A DNA stretch of 38,920 nucleotides from Haloarcula argentinensis DSM 12282 (GCA_000336895.1 AOLX01000029.1:1-38920), one strand, 5' to 3'. Positions 16,250 through 25,481 are shown, counted from the stretch's first letter. Notes: generated from the letters alone by a model not told the origin. Translations and numbers: made by a program.

Positions 16250-16420
16250 TTTTCCCCTGCTGCCTGCAGTGGGCTGTCAGCGATTTCAGGCGTCGGATGG
16301 TGGTCTGACCAACCGACAACGTGGAGTCTTACAGATCGTGCACCATGGACAGGTCTGATCCGTCTGTTCACCTGTGGTCTCAGATAGCGAACGTAGACCG
16401 GCCTGTGTCACCGGGAAAAC
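16250..16420 (-). pseudogene. Decayed 3' end of an amino-acid permease-UspA gene
   Basis: The reverse strand matches the last 45 or so codons and 3' flank of the permease-UspA gene at 23208: SLSETTGEQTDQT corresponds to SLPETIGEQTDQT, and the terminal ATCGTTCGACGCCT stretch and the following CCCCTGC flank are also recognisable. Frameshifts have scrambled the last codons. The rest of the gene and the small uspA gene that should follow are gone, while the conserved promoter and uspA gene (16577 onward) remain. This explains much of the 414-base gap 16220-16633. Confidence 0.8.
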
Positions 16421-16576
16421 GGGGCGCGCGTACAAAACGTATCCCGACCCGTTGCCAGCGTATTGAGTCTGATGTCTGCTGGTAGCTGTGTTCCGGCAAT
16501 AGTCTACGAGACTAGTCTTGCAGCTGGTTGTCTCCGAAGGCATCAATCCGTTGTTTAGGGAATATATATTCTTCTA

Positions 16577-16612
16577 GCTACGGAATCCGGAACGATAGAG
16601 TGGATTTATTAC
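16577..16612 (+). promoter_or_regulatory. Conserved usp promoter, copy A
   Basis: GCTACGGAATCCGGAA (16577-16592), containing the palindrome CGGA-A-TCCG, lies exactly 28 bases before a TATA-like TTTATTAC (16605-16612), which is 29 bases before the ATG at 16634. The same arrangement with identical spacing precedes the paralogous gene at 26122. Likely a regulator binding site upstream of the TATA/BRE. Confidence 0.6.
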
Positions 16613-16633
16613 GGATAGACAGTCAGTAGTGGC

Positions 16634-17506
16634 ATGGCCCACACTGAAACGAGTCTCCAAGAATTTCTGGAGCGGTCCAACCCGCCCGATTCTCCACCGA
16701 GAATACTGTACCCAGTTTTTAGTTCTCATGATAACTTCACGTTTCAGGCCGCATTGAATATCGCAAAGGGGGCCGGAGCGGAACTCCTCGTGCTAGATTT
16801 ACTTACAGACGCTGGTCTGGAAACAGCAGAGACCTCACGTATCGGTCGAAAATTACTCCAAGCAAATCTAAACGACGGTCATACCGTCGATGCACATTTG
16901 ATCGTCGAGGAAACGAACAGTCCGCTAAAGACAGCGATCAGGGTGGCGAAACAACGGAATATCCAGCTGGCTGTCCTTGACGAACACACGCCGGAACTGT
17001 TTGCCGAGGGAGTTCGTGGTGACGCCGCCGATCGGATGCGAAAAAAAGCATCGTGCGACGTCGTTTCAGTCATATACTCGCGTGCTGGTCCGGGGGTCGC
17101 ATCAGTGCTTGTTCCGGTTGCCGAAGGCAAACATTGTGACCTCGGCGTCATCGTCGGTGGCGCTCTCGGGGTGGGTGCAGATGCTCCCGTTGACCTCTTC
17201 CACGTGTCTGAAGACAAAACCGAAGCCGAAGTAACACGGGTAGAAGAACTGTTCGAAACGGCCAAGAAGCGTCTTCCTGAATCTGTCGAACTGGACACAT
17301 GGCATCTTGAAGCGCCTGACGTCGCGGAGGCAATCATTAACGAATCCGCACATTACGACGTGACTGTAATGGGGGAACCGACGCAACGCAGCCTTCTAGA
17401 GTTCGTCACGGGTTCAATCACTGCGAGCGTCACTGAAGAGTCAGAGAATGCAGTTCTCACAGTACAGCGGAATGGAGGAGAGGAATTCAGTTTCGAAGAG
17501 AAGTAA
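16634..17506 (+). CDS. Tandem UspA-domain protein, copy A
   Basis: A 290-residue soluble universal-stress-type protein with two UspA-like domains: about 20-145 (RILYPVFSSHDN, ELLVLDLLTDAG) and 155-280 (SVLVPVAEGKHC, VDLFHVSEDK, ITASVTEESENAVLTVQ). Such proteins bind ATP or AMP and often regulate transporters next to them. The classical G-x2-G-x9-G-S/T loop is visible only in weak form (EFVTGSITASVTE). It is paralogous to the protein at 26122 along its whole length, and both have the same promoter element. Context beside trkA/trkH suggests control of K+ uptake. Confidence 0.85.
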   Translation: MAHTETSLQEFLERSNPPDSPPRILYPVFSSHDNFTFQAALNIAKGAGAELLVLDLLTDAGLETAETSRIGRKLLQANLNDGHTVDAHLIVEETNSPLKTAIRVAKQRNIQLAVLDEHTPELFAEGVRGDAADRMRKKASCDVVSVIYSRAGPGVASVLVPVAEGKHCDLGVIVGGALGVGADAPVDLFHVSEDKTEAEVTRVEELFETAKKRLPESVELDTWHLEAPDVAEAIINESAHYDVTVMGEPTQRSLLEFVTGSITASVTEESENAVLTVQRNGGEEFSFEEK

Positions 17507-17857
17507 TCTGGCAATCATCTGGTATCAACGAACCCACGGTAGTGGACTGTTGTAATAGACTTCATGTGTGTAGCACTCCCTCAACGTCCCGATCAAGTGT
17601 TCCCATTCGACGGTAGATATAGCTGTTAAATTCACCAGACCAGTAAATGACAGCATACCAAACTGATTTCGGAATACGTAATTTCGTCCGACTCTTTTAC
17701 TGTATAAGGATACTAGACGGTACTTTTTTAATCAAGCGATATTTCTAGACTCGAGAGGACAGCTCCTGTGGAGTAACCAAGTCGTTCGAACGGCCGACTC
17801 GCCGGCCTATATCGACTGCGCAACGGGGCCAGAAACAGAGCAGCCCCCAAATGAAAT
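17507..17857. other. Gene-free stretch
   Basis: No gene or recognisable remnant was found in these 351 bases, which are more AT-rich than the surrounding genes. A TATA-like CTATATCG near 17808 may serve the operon starting at 17858. Confidence 0.4.
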
Positions 17858-18208
17858 ATGACACAATCTGAGACCAACCCCCCCAAAAATATCCCGAAGG
17901 AAATTACGACTGTACTGGAAGCCAGTAGTGACGCGCGACTCAGGGAGATTATCCATTACGCACAGCAGCTCCTGCGGGAGCATCCACCGCTCACAGATGC
18001 GATCGAATCTCGGGCGGGTGAAGAGCTCGTTCGAATCGAGGACCATGGAGCGTACACGATTGTCGTCGTAGAACGCCCGGAGGAAACTGGCGAAGCACGA
18101 GGCCCGTTCGCCTACAGGGTCAAGTGGGAACACGCTATCGGCGACGAGGATGGACAGTACCGGTGGCACTATCTCGGAAAAGTACACGAAGAAAACGAGA
18201 GTGACTGA
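17858..18208 (+). CDS. Conserved-looking small protein coupled to uspA
   Basis: A 116-residue acidic protein with no membrane segment. The N-terminal half is helical (DARLREIIHYAQQLLREHPPL); the C-terminal half is beta-rich (HGAYTIVVVERPEETGEARGPFAYRVKWEHAIG) ending in YRWHYLGKVHE. I do not recognise the family. It ends one base before the start of the small uspA gene, which is followed by trkA and trkH, so it leads a rightward stress and potassium operon. Confidence 0.75.
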   Translation: MTQSETNPPKNIPKEITTVLEASSDARLREIIHYAQQLLREHPPLTDAIESRAGEELVRIEDHGAYTIVVVERPEETGEARGPFAYRVKWEHAIGDEDGQYRWHYLGKVHEENESD

Positions 18209-18209
18209 G

Positions 18210-18653
18210 ATGTCTGCGGAATTCTTCCAGCGAGTCATTGTTCCAGTCGCTAACGAAGACGACGCGAGGGCGACAACTTCTGCTCTTCGCCCGTACGTAG
18301 CAGGGTCAGACTGCACTATTATCGCCGTCCATGTCATCGAGAAAGCCGGTGGCGCGCCGGACAAAGCGTCAGTCGAACAGCGCAAATTGGTTGCGAGAGA
18401 TATATTCGCTGCCGTCAGAGAGAGATTCGCTGACACGGGTGTCACACTGGAAACAGAGCTTCGGTACGGGACCGATATCGCATCGACACTCATTGAGGCA
18501 GCACACGAACTTGACGCCAGTGCCATCGTCTTCACTCCCCGTGGGGGGAGCCGCTGGCAAAAACTGTTAGCTGGCGATGTAACACACAACCTCATCAACG
18601 AGAGTGACATCCCGATTCTGGCGCTCCCTGACCGAGAGGTGAGTGACGCGTGA
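18210..18653 (+). CDS. Single-domain UspA protein
   Basis: A 147-residue universal stress protein. Typical elements are the first strand RVIVPVANEDDA, the second strand IIAVHVIEKAGG, ASAIVFTPRGGS, and the final strand IPILALP. The nucleotide loop G-x2-G-x9-G is replaced by FTPRGGSRWQKLLAGDV, so ATP binding is uncertain. The ATG at 18210 is chosen (a longer frame opens at 18150) because it lies one base after the upstream stop. It is a paralogue of the protein at 25474 (both contain IEKAGGAPDKASVEQR). The next gene, trkA copy 2, follows after 55 bases. Confidence 0.85.
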   Translation: MSAEFFQRVIVPVANEDDARATTSALRPYVAGSDCTIIAVHVIEKAGGAPDKASVEQRKLVARDIFAAVRERFADTGVTLETELRYGTDIASTLIEAAHELDASAIVFTPRGGSRWQKLLAGDVTHNLINESDIPILALPDREVSDA

Positions 18654-18708
18654 GTGAACCAAGAGCTGGGCGTCTCGGTCGACAACAAACTCTTAACTGA
18701 AACCACAT

Positions 18709-19395
18709 ATGTATATCATCATCGTCGGAGCAGGCGATATCGGCTCACCGCTGATCAATATCGCCACTCGAACTGGAAACGAAGTTGTTGTTATCGAGAA
18801 AGATACAGGAAAAGCCGAGGAGATAGCAAGCGAGTTCGACTGCCTGGTCATCAACGCGGACGCGACGATCAAGGAGACATTGGAGGATGCCGGAGCGGAT
18901 CGAGCGGACGCGATTATCTCAACGACGGATCAGGACGCGACGAACGTGATGGTTTGTCTGCTTTCCAAAGAGTTCGAGATTCCGGCAATCACGTCAGTCG
19001 TTCACGATGCAGCGCACATGAACCTCTTTCGTCAGATCGAGGTGAATACGGTCGAGAATCCACAGCAACTCATCGCCGAGCATCTCTACCGTGCGGTCGC
19101 CAGACCGGCTATCGTCGATTATATGCGGATCGGCGAGGACGCAGAGGTGTTCGAAATCACAGTTAGGGAGGATGCGCCAATCACTGGCAAAACACTCACA
19201 GAAGCCGGTGAGGAGGGAATCCTTCCGAATGACGTCTTGATCGTCGCCATCGGTCGTGATGGCGAGGACAGGCCACTGACACCGCGTGGGAACACCCGAA
19301 TCCAAACGAACGATCTGTTGACCGTCTACTCCGCAGCCGGTGCGAACCCAGATCTCACCGACATCTTCGGCCATTACGAAGACCAAACAGCGTGA
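18709..19395 (+). CDS. trkA: TrkA/RCK gating protein, copy 2
   Basis: A 228-residue RCK protein with GAGDIG at 8-13, the acidic end of strand two (VVVIEKD) and an RCK_C domain (about 140-220, DAPITGKTLTEAG, TPRGNTRIQTNDLLTVYS). It is strongly similar to copy 1 at 14493 over its full length, including the ending DIFGHYED, so one arose by duplication. It is followed immediately by trkH copy 2, with a GTGA overlap possible, and is expected to gate that channel. Confidence 0.93.
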   Translation: MYIIIVGAGDIGSPLINIATRTGNEVVVIEKDTGKAEEIASEFDCLVINADATIKETLEDAGADRADAIISTTDQDATNVMVCLLSKEFEIPAITSVVHDAAHMNLFRQIEVNTVENPQQLIAEHLYRAVARPAIVDYMRIGEDAEVFEITVREDAPITGKTLTEAGEEGILPNDVLIVAIGRDGEDRPLTPRGNTRIQTNDLLTVYSAAGANPDLTDIFGHYEDQTA

Positions 19396-19415
19396 TCACG
19401 GGAGAATCCAAATCA

Positions 19416-21041
19416 ATGTCCAATTCATCTGTCGGTCGCCTTGACTTCCTGACAGCCTCGAAAACGGTCTGTAGAGACGTTGGTGCCTTGCAGGTACTCA
19501 TCGGCGGGCTGATGTTAGTCCCCATGCTTGTCTCGCTGGTCTATCAGGAGTGGTACAGCGGACTGTCGTTTCTAATCGGTGCAGGGATCACTTCGCTTGC
19601 TGGCGGGGCAGCGTACAAACTGTGCGAAGATGCCCCTGAACCGAAGCGTCACCACGCGATGATCGTCGCGGCCCTCGGGTGGCTCGCTACGGCGGCGTTC
19701 GGTGCCCTCCCGTTCGTAATCGCGGCCTACATCACGCCACCGGCAGTACTCGAATCATTCGTGCCAGCGGGGGCAAGCTATCAGTCAAGCCTACTCAATT
19801 TCCAGAACCCGATCCATGCCTTCTTCGAGAGCATGAGCGGGTACACAACGACGGGGCTGACGATGAGTGTTCACGAACCGTCGGTGGGCCACGGCTTCCT
19901 CTGGTACCGCTCACAGATGCAGTGGATCGGTGGTGCGGGGATGATCGTTCTCTCGCTGGCAATTTTGCGGCAGCCGCACGGGACTGCGGGCCTCTCGCTA
20001 TATCAATCAGAAGCACGAAATGAGAAACTTCGGCCGAGCATCGTGGGTACGGCGCGTGCAATCTGGAAGATTTACGTCGGCGTCACCGCAATAGTTGCCG
20101 TCTATCTGGCAGCAGCCACGTTCCTCGTTACCCCGAGTTACGGTATCGAGCCGACGATTTTCGACGCGATAAACCACGCGATGACTGGCCAGTCCACCGG
20201 CGGGTTCAGCACACTCGACAATTCTATCGCCGGCTACGACTCATACGCGATGGAACTCATTCACATCCCCGCGATGATTACCGGGGCAATTTCGATTCCA
20301 GTCTACTATGAGATGCTCTCCGAACGAGATGTCCGAGAATTCACACGTGACCCACAGGTGAGAGTGTTGTTTGGCTTCTTCATCATCGGTGTAGTCGGCC
20401 TGACGGCGTTTCTCGCTCGATGGGTCGGCGTGCCTTACAACGGTAAGCCCATCGCGTACCTCGGGCGTGTGGCGACGAGTCAGGCGTTCCGTGATGGTCT
20501 CTTCCAGTTTATTAGCGCACAGACGACGACGGGGTGGCAAACGTCTGCAATCGGCGACTGGAACAACGGCGCAGTCATGTTCATCGTCTTCGGTGCGATG
20601 TTACTCGGCGGTTCTGCCGGTGCAACGGTCGGCGGGATCAAACTGCTGCGTGGCTATATTATCGCACGTGGCATCAGTTGGGAGGTCACTCGCGTGTTCC
20701 TCCCCGACCACGCAATTGACGACCTCCGGATTGGGCAGCGGATACTCAAAGCCGACGAGGCAAACACCGAGATTAGTGCCGCGACGACGTTCGCGTTCGC
20801 GTACCTCGTCTTGCTCGTCCTCTCGCTGTTCGTCCTGTTGGCAGTGCTTCCGACGGATTTCACGCTCGCCGATGGGATTTTCGAAGTAGCGACGGCACAG
20901 GGGACCGTCGGCCTATCGTCGGGGATTACTGGCCCAGAGATGCCGGTCATCGCTGAGGTCCTGTTCATCATCCAGATGTGGATGGGGCGGCTCGAAATCA
21001 TCCCCGTCCTAGTCCTGATTAACGCGATCTTCAGGCGGTGA
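19416..21041 (+). CDS. trkH: TrkH-family potassium channel subunit, copy 2
   Basis: A 541-residue membrane K+ pore. Filter segments are YTTTGLTMS, QSTGGFSTLD, TTTGWQTSA and GTVGLSSG, with GGSAGATVGGIKLLR before the last repeat. The ATG at 19416 has GGAG 11 bases upstream and aligns with the start of copy 1; a GTG at 19392 that overlaps the trkA stop is an alternative. It has the same family variant as copy 1 (ending GLSSGITGP, MGRLEIIPVLVLI), unlike the more canonical copy 3. Its unit trkA-trkH is followed by a second trkA-like gene at 21160. Confidence 0.92.
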   Translation: MSNSSVGRLDFLTASKTVCRDVGALQVLIGGLMLVPMLVSLVYQEWYSGLSFLIGAGITSLAGGAAYKLCEDAPEPKRHHAMIVAALGWLATAAFGALPFVIAAYITPPAVLESFVPAGASYQSSLLNFQNPIHAFFESMSGYTTTGLTMSVHEPSVGHGFLWYRSQMQWIGGAGMIVLSLAILRQPHGTAGLSLYQSEARNEKLRPSIVGTARAIWKIYVGVTAIVAVYLAAATFLVTPSYGIEPTIFDAINHAMTGQSTGGFSTLDNSIAGYDSYAMELIHIPAMITGAISIPVYYEMLSERDVREFTRDPQVRVLFGFFIIGVVGLTAFLARWVGVPYNGKPIAYLGRVATSQAFRDGLFQFISAQTTTGWQTSAIGDWNNGAVMFIVFGAMLLGGSAGATVGGIKLLRGYIIARGISWEVTRVFLPDHAIDDLRIGQRILKADEANTEISAATTFAFAYLVLLVLSLFVLLAVLPTDFTLADGIFEVATAQGTVGLSSGITGPEMPVIAEVLFIIQMWMGRLEIIPVLVLINAIFRR

Positions 21042-21159
21042 CTCGAATGGATAGTCAGCGTCAATTCCGTCCGCCTGTGCTTGATGTACCCGGCCCGCCC
21101 TGCACAGTAGAAGCGCTCGCTCGTATCGCTACGCAACCAATACCATCACGATACCACCA

Positions 21160-21825
21160 ATGTACGTAATCATAATCGGCGCAGGCCGCACCGGAAGCAC
21201 CGTTATCAACCTCGCAACGCAGGACGACCACGAGGTGGTCGTCATCGAACGCGATACAGAATTGGCCGAAGAGGTGAGTGCAACCTACGACTGTATGGTT
21301 ATCAACGCTGACGCAGCATCGAAAGATATCCTGCTCGAAGCCGGCATCGAGGAGGCCGACGCACTTATTTCGACCACGGAAGACGACTCGGTAAACCTCA
21401 TGGTGACCATGTTTGGAAAGCAGTATGGGGTCGAGACGCTCGTGAGTTCAATCAACGACCCCGCCCACATGGAACTATTCGAGGACCTCGGCGTGAATAT
21501 CGTCGAAAGTCCGCACCGTCTCAACGGTCAATATCTCTACCGGGCCGTCCAGCACCCGGGGATTCAGGATTTCCTGCCCATTGCTGGTCAAGCTGAAATC
21601 TTCGAGATGGCAGTCAGTTCGGGCGCTCCGATCGATGGCCTCGATTTAATCGAAGCTGATAACAACGATCTGTTGCCCGAAGAGACGATAATCGTCGCCA
21701 TCGTCCGAGATAGCGAATTGCTCATTCCGCAGGGGGAAAGCGAGATTCGTGCTGGTGACACCGTCACCGTTTTCGCGAAAAACGGGGCGACGAGTCGGAT
21801 TACGGATGTGTTCAGAGGGTCATAA
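21160..21825 (+). CDS. trkA: TrkA/RCK gating protein, copy 3
   Basis: A 221-residue RCK protein with GAGRTG at 8-13, VVVIERD at the end of strand two, and an RCK_C domain (about 140-215, GAPIDGLDLIEAD, IPQGESEIRAGDTVTVFAK). It is more diverged from copies 1 and 2 than they are from each other. The next gene, a tandem UspA protein, starts two bases after its stop. With the trkA at 18709 this gives two RCK proteins to one TrkH in the rightward operon, suggesting a hetero-oligomeric gating ring or two signals (inference). Confidence 0.92.
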   Translation: MYVIIIGAGRTGSTVINLATQDDHEVVVIERDTELAEEVSATYDCMVINADAASKDILLEAGIEEADALISTTEDDSVNLMVTMFGKQYGVETLVSSINDPAHMELFEDLGVNIVESPHRLNGQYLYRAVQHPGIQDFLPIAGQAEIFEMAVSSGAPIDGLDLIEADNNDLLPEETIIVAIVRDSELLIPQGESEIRAGDTVTVFAKNGATSRITDVFRGS

Positions 21826-21827
21826 CG

Positions 21828-22970
21828 ATGTCCGAGAACTCCGAGCCAGCCAGCGTTCGAATCACCGTCCCGGAGCGATCTTCGGGTTCGGATGATGAAC
21901 CGTATCTTCGTAGCGCGCCGCCTATCCAATCTCCAGGGTATAGAGTTATCGTTCCCGTTACTGAGACGCTGCTTGATAGCTATACAGGGATCAACGTCCG
22001 CCGGTTTCTACAAACAGCGGTCGCACTGGCTGCTGATAACGGCGGCCGGGTACTCTTGCTTGGCATCGAGACGGTGACAGACGAAGCAGAACTGGGCCAT
22101 GTTCGAGAGTATATCCGGACGGAACAAGCGAGCCAGGCCGATACGAACCCCACCATCGAGACACTCGAAAACAGACGGACACAGTTGGCGGAGATGAGTA
22201 CTCTAGCACAGGAACTCACGCCGAGTGTTCCGGTCAGTGCAGCCGTCAGAACCGTGACAGACCTGACTAAGGGTCTTCTTGCTGTCATAGACGATGAGAG
22301 TGAGGCGGCTGTCCTGCTGCCACGCGGAACCGGCCTCAACCAGGGCTGGTTGTTCAAGCGAAGTACAATTGACGCGGTCTTGACGGACGCTGAGTGCGAT
22401 GTGTTCGTCGAAAAGATGGGGGCCAGAGGAGGGGAGAACGCACTGTACGTACCGAGCGTTGATGAGCATACTGTCGCACCGCTCACTGAATCGGAAGCCG
22501 AAACGATAGACTCGATACTATTACCGGTCGGGGCAGGCCCGCACTCTGCCCTCGCTGCGGAAGCAGCACGCGCGGTAGCACGTGCCACAGGTGCATTTGT
22601 GACCGTGTTCCACGTGGTACCACCTGAATCATCTGCTGAGGCGAGAAGCGACGGTGAAGACCTGTTAAAGTTCGCTGAATACGTGCTCGGTTCCGACATA
22701 CCGATTACAACGACCATCAGGGAGGCTGCTGATACCGCTGATGCAATTATAACGGAAGCGGAGTCTCATGATGCCGTATCAATAGGAGCGCCGGAACAGA
22801 AATCACAGCTAGAAGCGTTAGTCTATGGGTCCGTACAAGAGACACTCTCAGAGCTTGATGCGCTGACTATTCTCATGTCTCGTGATTCTGACCAGACTAT
22901 GCGGTCTCTCTACTACCGATGGAAACGAGGCATTGAGGCCGAAGGTGGCGAGAGCGAGTCCAACAAGTGA
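21828..22970 (+). CDS. Large tandem UspA-domain protein
   Basis: A 380-residue soluble protein. After a 35-residue acidic leader come two UspA-like domains: about 37-195 (GYRVIVPVTETLLDS, GRVLLLGIETV) and about 222-355 (DSILLPVGAGPHSALA, FVTVFHVVPPES, YGSVQETLSELDALTILMSR). The first is longer than usual, with a Gln/Arg-rich helical insert. It starts two bases after trkA copy 3 and is the last gene of the rightward operon. The SILLPVGAGPHS segment resembles those of the permease-linked UspA domains at 23208, pointing to a shared origin. Confidence 0.8.
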   Translation: MSENSEPASVRITVPERSSGSDDEPYLRSAPPIQSPGYRVIVPVTETLLDSYTGINVRRFLQTAVALAADNGGRVLLLGIETVTDEAELGHVREYIRTEQASQADTNPTIETLENRRTQLAEMSTLAQELTPSVPVSAAVRTVTDLTKGLLAVIDDESEAAVLLPRGTGLNQGWLFKRSTIDAVLTDAECDVFVEKMGARGGENALYVPSVDEHTVAPLTESEAETIDSILLPVGAGPHSALAAEAARAVARATGAFVTVFHVVPPESSAEARSDGEDLLKFAEYVLGSDIPITTTIREAADTADAIITEAESHDAVSIGAPEQKSQLEALVYGSVQETLSELDALTILMSRDSDQTMRSLYYRWKRGIEAEGGESESNK

Positions 22971-23207
22971 GGCCATACAGCAGAAGGTCGTGTCCTGACT
23001 TTATCAACACAACTTGGTGGCTACGGAACGAGCCGCGAAGCCAAGCGGGACAGTACTGTAGCCTGTGCTGGCTCGGCCAGCACGGCGACGGGATAGAACG
23101 AACTGAAGCGCTTGTTGCTTTCAGTGAGGTGCCGATTCATACAAGAAGACAGGTGGAGGAGCAATGCGGTTTCCCCTGCGTGCAGTAGTGGGGACCTGAC
23201 CTACTGC
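22971..23207. other. Convergent gap with possible small Cys-rich ORF
   Basis: Between convergent genes. A forward frame (GTG at 22967 to stop at 23188, 73 codons) contains CSLCW and ends in EEQCGFPCVQ, a possible small zinc-binding protein, but has no other support. A strong hairpin is listed separately. The right end of the gap matches the flank of the permease remnant at 16250. Confidence 0.3.
23065..23083. terminator. Perfect hairpin between convergent genes
   Basis: GTGCTGGC-TCG-GCCAGCAC forms a perfect 8-bp stem with a 3-base loop, in the gap between the uspA gene ending at 22970 and the permease gene ending at 23208. No T-run follows, so a terminator or processing role is only suggested. 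Confidence 0.35.
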
Positions 23208-25481
23208 CTACGATTCGAGGCGTCGAACGATGGCTTGGCGGATCGACATCGCGGATTCTTCAGGCCCACGGGACATGACGACAGTCTGATCCGTCTGTTC
23301 ACCAATCGTCTCGGGCAGCGAGCCGAAGACAGCCTGTGACACCGCTCCCGTGCGGGTCGCACCTACACAGATTGTATCGTATCCTGTAGCTGCATCGAGA
23401 ATCGCCCCTTCGATATCCTCGGCCACTTCGATACGGCTCTCGTACTGTGTCTCTTCGAGACCGGTCCGTTCAACGAACTCTTCGATGAGCGCCTCGCCCC
23501 GCTCCCGTGGGGAAAGGCCGTCATCGTCTTCGCCTGGCTCTTGAACGTTGAACAGCGTCAACCTGGCTTCCTCGTCGGCCGCCTCGGCAAACTCTCTGGC
23601 CCGACGGGCAGCCACTGGTGCGTGTGGCCCCTCACCGGCCAAGACCATGATTTCGCCCGTCGCGCGTCCACCTTCTGGACCGAGTTTCACGAGCGTCGCA
23701 TCACACGGTGCACGACCGATGACAGGGTCGATTGTGGAGCCGAGAACGTGTTCTCGTCGGCTTCGCTTGCCTTTCCAGCCGAGGAGAACGTGGTCAGCGC
23801 TTTCCTCCTCAATAACGTCCAGAATCGCTGAGCCAGCGTTGCGACCAACGATGGCGTGCGTTCGGAGCCCGACATCAAGGTCGTCAGCGATGTCCCGTGC
23901 AGAGTCCAGCAGTTCCTGCTGGCGTTCGACTCGTGTCTCCTCGAATGTGAGATCCTGTTCCAGTGAAGTCTGCTGTGGGACTTCGATGATGTTCACCGCG
24001 ACAACCTCGGCCGTTTCGCTATCGTGTGCGTGTGCGCTCGCCGCTGCCATCCGGAGAAGGTCCCGTTCCGTTTCGGGATTTGCCACGGGAACAACAACCC
24101 GATAGCGTCCCTGCCCGTCCGCTACTGTGGTCGGTTCTGGCGCGATTGCCTCCCCAACTAGGCTCTGGCTGAGTGCTCGGTCCCGGGCGTACACGAAGTA
24201 CCAGAGGATTCCAAAGATAACGATGATACCGCCGATGGCTTGCACGATGAAGCTCATCTGGAGGAGAATGGCGATACAGGCGACGAAACCGAGAATCGGG
24301 ACAATCGGGTACAGCACGCTCGGAATTCGGAACGCCGGGTCGTAGGCGTCAGGATCGGCACGACGGAGGACGATCACCGCGATATGGACGAGCGCGTACG
24401 TGACGAGGTACATGAAACTCGCCACTTCTGCGAGTGTCCCGATGCCGACGCCGATGGCGATGAGCACGAGCGTGATAATGCCGGTCGCGGAGATGGCACG
24501 ATATGGCGTCCGGAACCGGTCGTGGACCTCGTTGAGCCAGTTGATGAGAATCTTGTCCCGACCCATGGCGAAGTTCACGCGGGCCGCCGAGAGGATACTC
24601 GCGTTCGCACTCGACACTGTCGCTAGAACGGCTCCCACGATCATCGCTAAGGCTCCGATTGGCCCCATGATTTCCGTCGCTACGTCGGCGACTGGTATCG
24701 GAGAGTCTGCAAGCGCCTCGATTGAGAGCGTCCCGGTCGAGACGAACATCACCCCAACGTACATCAGCGTCGGCGTCACGACGGCCGCAATCATCGCCAG
24801 CGGAAGATTGCGGCTCGGATTCTTGATCTCTTCGGCACTAGTCGCGATAACTTCGAAACCGATGAAGGTCACATAGACGGTCCCGATCGTCGCTGCGACG
24901 GCCGGCCAGCCCTCTGGTGGGAGGAACGTTCCGATCGTTGGCCCACTCGCGGCCCCCAGCCCGAGGAACGCCACGATGAGGCCAACCAGAGTGAGGACGA
25001 TGACGTTCTGGAGTGCCCCGGTCTCTTTGACGCCGTAGTAGTTGACTCCAGTCAGCAGCGCCGCCATGACGAGTGCTGCGACGGTTATCCCGATTTCACC
25101 CCATCCGGCCAGGAACCCGATGTACTTTCCAAGCCCGGGGAGCAGATATTGACCGAAACCGATCATGTAGAACGCACTGGCAAAGGTCAGCCCGGCCCAC
25201 ATTCCCCAGCCGACGATACTGCCGAAGAATGGACCGAGCGCGCGGTTAACGTAATAGTAGCTTCCACCGGCTTTGGGCATCCCCGTGGCTAATTCCGACA
25301 GTGAAATAGCAGCGAGCAGCGAGACTAAGCCGCCGGCAAAGAAAGAAATCATGCTCGCGGGTCCTGCCTGCTCGGCAGCGATGCTCGGGAGGACGAATAT
25401 CCCAGCACCGATCATCGTCCCGAGGCCAATCGTATACGCTTCGAGAAAGCCGAGGTCGCGTGCGAGTTCTTGATCAGTCAT
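23208..25481 (-). CDS. APC-family amino-acid permease fused to two UspA domains
   Basis: A 757-residue fusion. Residues about 10-440 are an APC-superfamily transporter: the first helix has the substrate-binding motif GLGTMIGAGIFVLP, GGSYYYVNRALGPF follows, and about 12 hydrophobic helices can be counted. Residues about 465-605 and 610-745 are two UspA-like cytoplasmic domains (RVVVPVANPETE with GNAGSAILDVIEEE; EIMVLAGEGPHAPVA with FGSLPETIGEQTDQTVVMS). It probably imports or exchanges an amino acid or amine under nucleotide control; the substrate cannot be told. The start overlaps the upstream uspA gene by eight bases. A decayed relative lies at 16250. Confidence 0.93.
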   Translation of the reverse strand: MTDQELARDLGFLEAYTIGLGTMIGAGIFVLPSIAAEQAGPASMISFFAGGLVSLLAAISLSELATGMPKAGGSYYYVNRALGPFFGSIVGWGMWAGLTFASAFYMIGFGQYLLPGLGKYIGFLAGWGEIGITVAALVMAALLTGVNYYGVKETGALQNVIVLTLVGLIVAFLGLGAASGPTIGTFLPPEGWPAVAATIGTVYVTFIGFEVIATSAEEIKNPSRNLPLAMIAAVVTPTLMYVGVMFVSTGTLSIEALADSPIPVADVATEIMGPIGALAMIVGAVLATVSSANASILSAARVNFAMGRDKILINWLNEVHDRFRTPYRAISATGIITLVLIAIGVGIGTLAEVASFMYLVTYALVHIAVIVLRRADPDAYDPAFRIPSVLYPIVPILGFVACIAILLQMSFIVQAIGGIIVIFGILWYFVYARDRALSQSLVGEAIAPEPTTVADGQGRYRVVVPVANPETERDLLRMAAASAHAHDSETAEVVAVNIIEVPQQTSLEQDLTFEETRVERQQELLDSARDIADDLDVGLRTHAIVGRNAGSAILDVIEEESADHVLLGWKGKRSRREHVLGSTIDPVIGRAPCDATLVKLGPEGGRATGEIMVLAGEGPHAPVAARRAREFAEAADEEARLTLFNVQEPGEDDDGLSPRERGEALIEEFVERTGLEETQYESRIEVAEDIEGAILDAATGYDTICVGATRTGAVSQAVFGSLPETIGEQTDQTVVMSRGPEESAMSIRQAIVRRLES

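Noticed and set aside
16052..16546. Open frames around the Lrp-RCK promoter and permease remnant
   Set aside because: They are antisense shadows or frame noise; only the peptide matching the permease tail is meaningful.
18654..19166. 170-codon + strand frame at the start of trkA copy 2
   Set aside because: An alternative frame of trkA with an Arg/Ser-rich product unlike haloarchaeal proteins.
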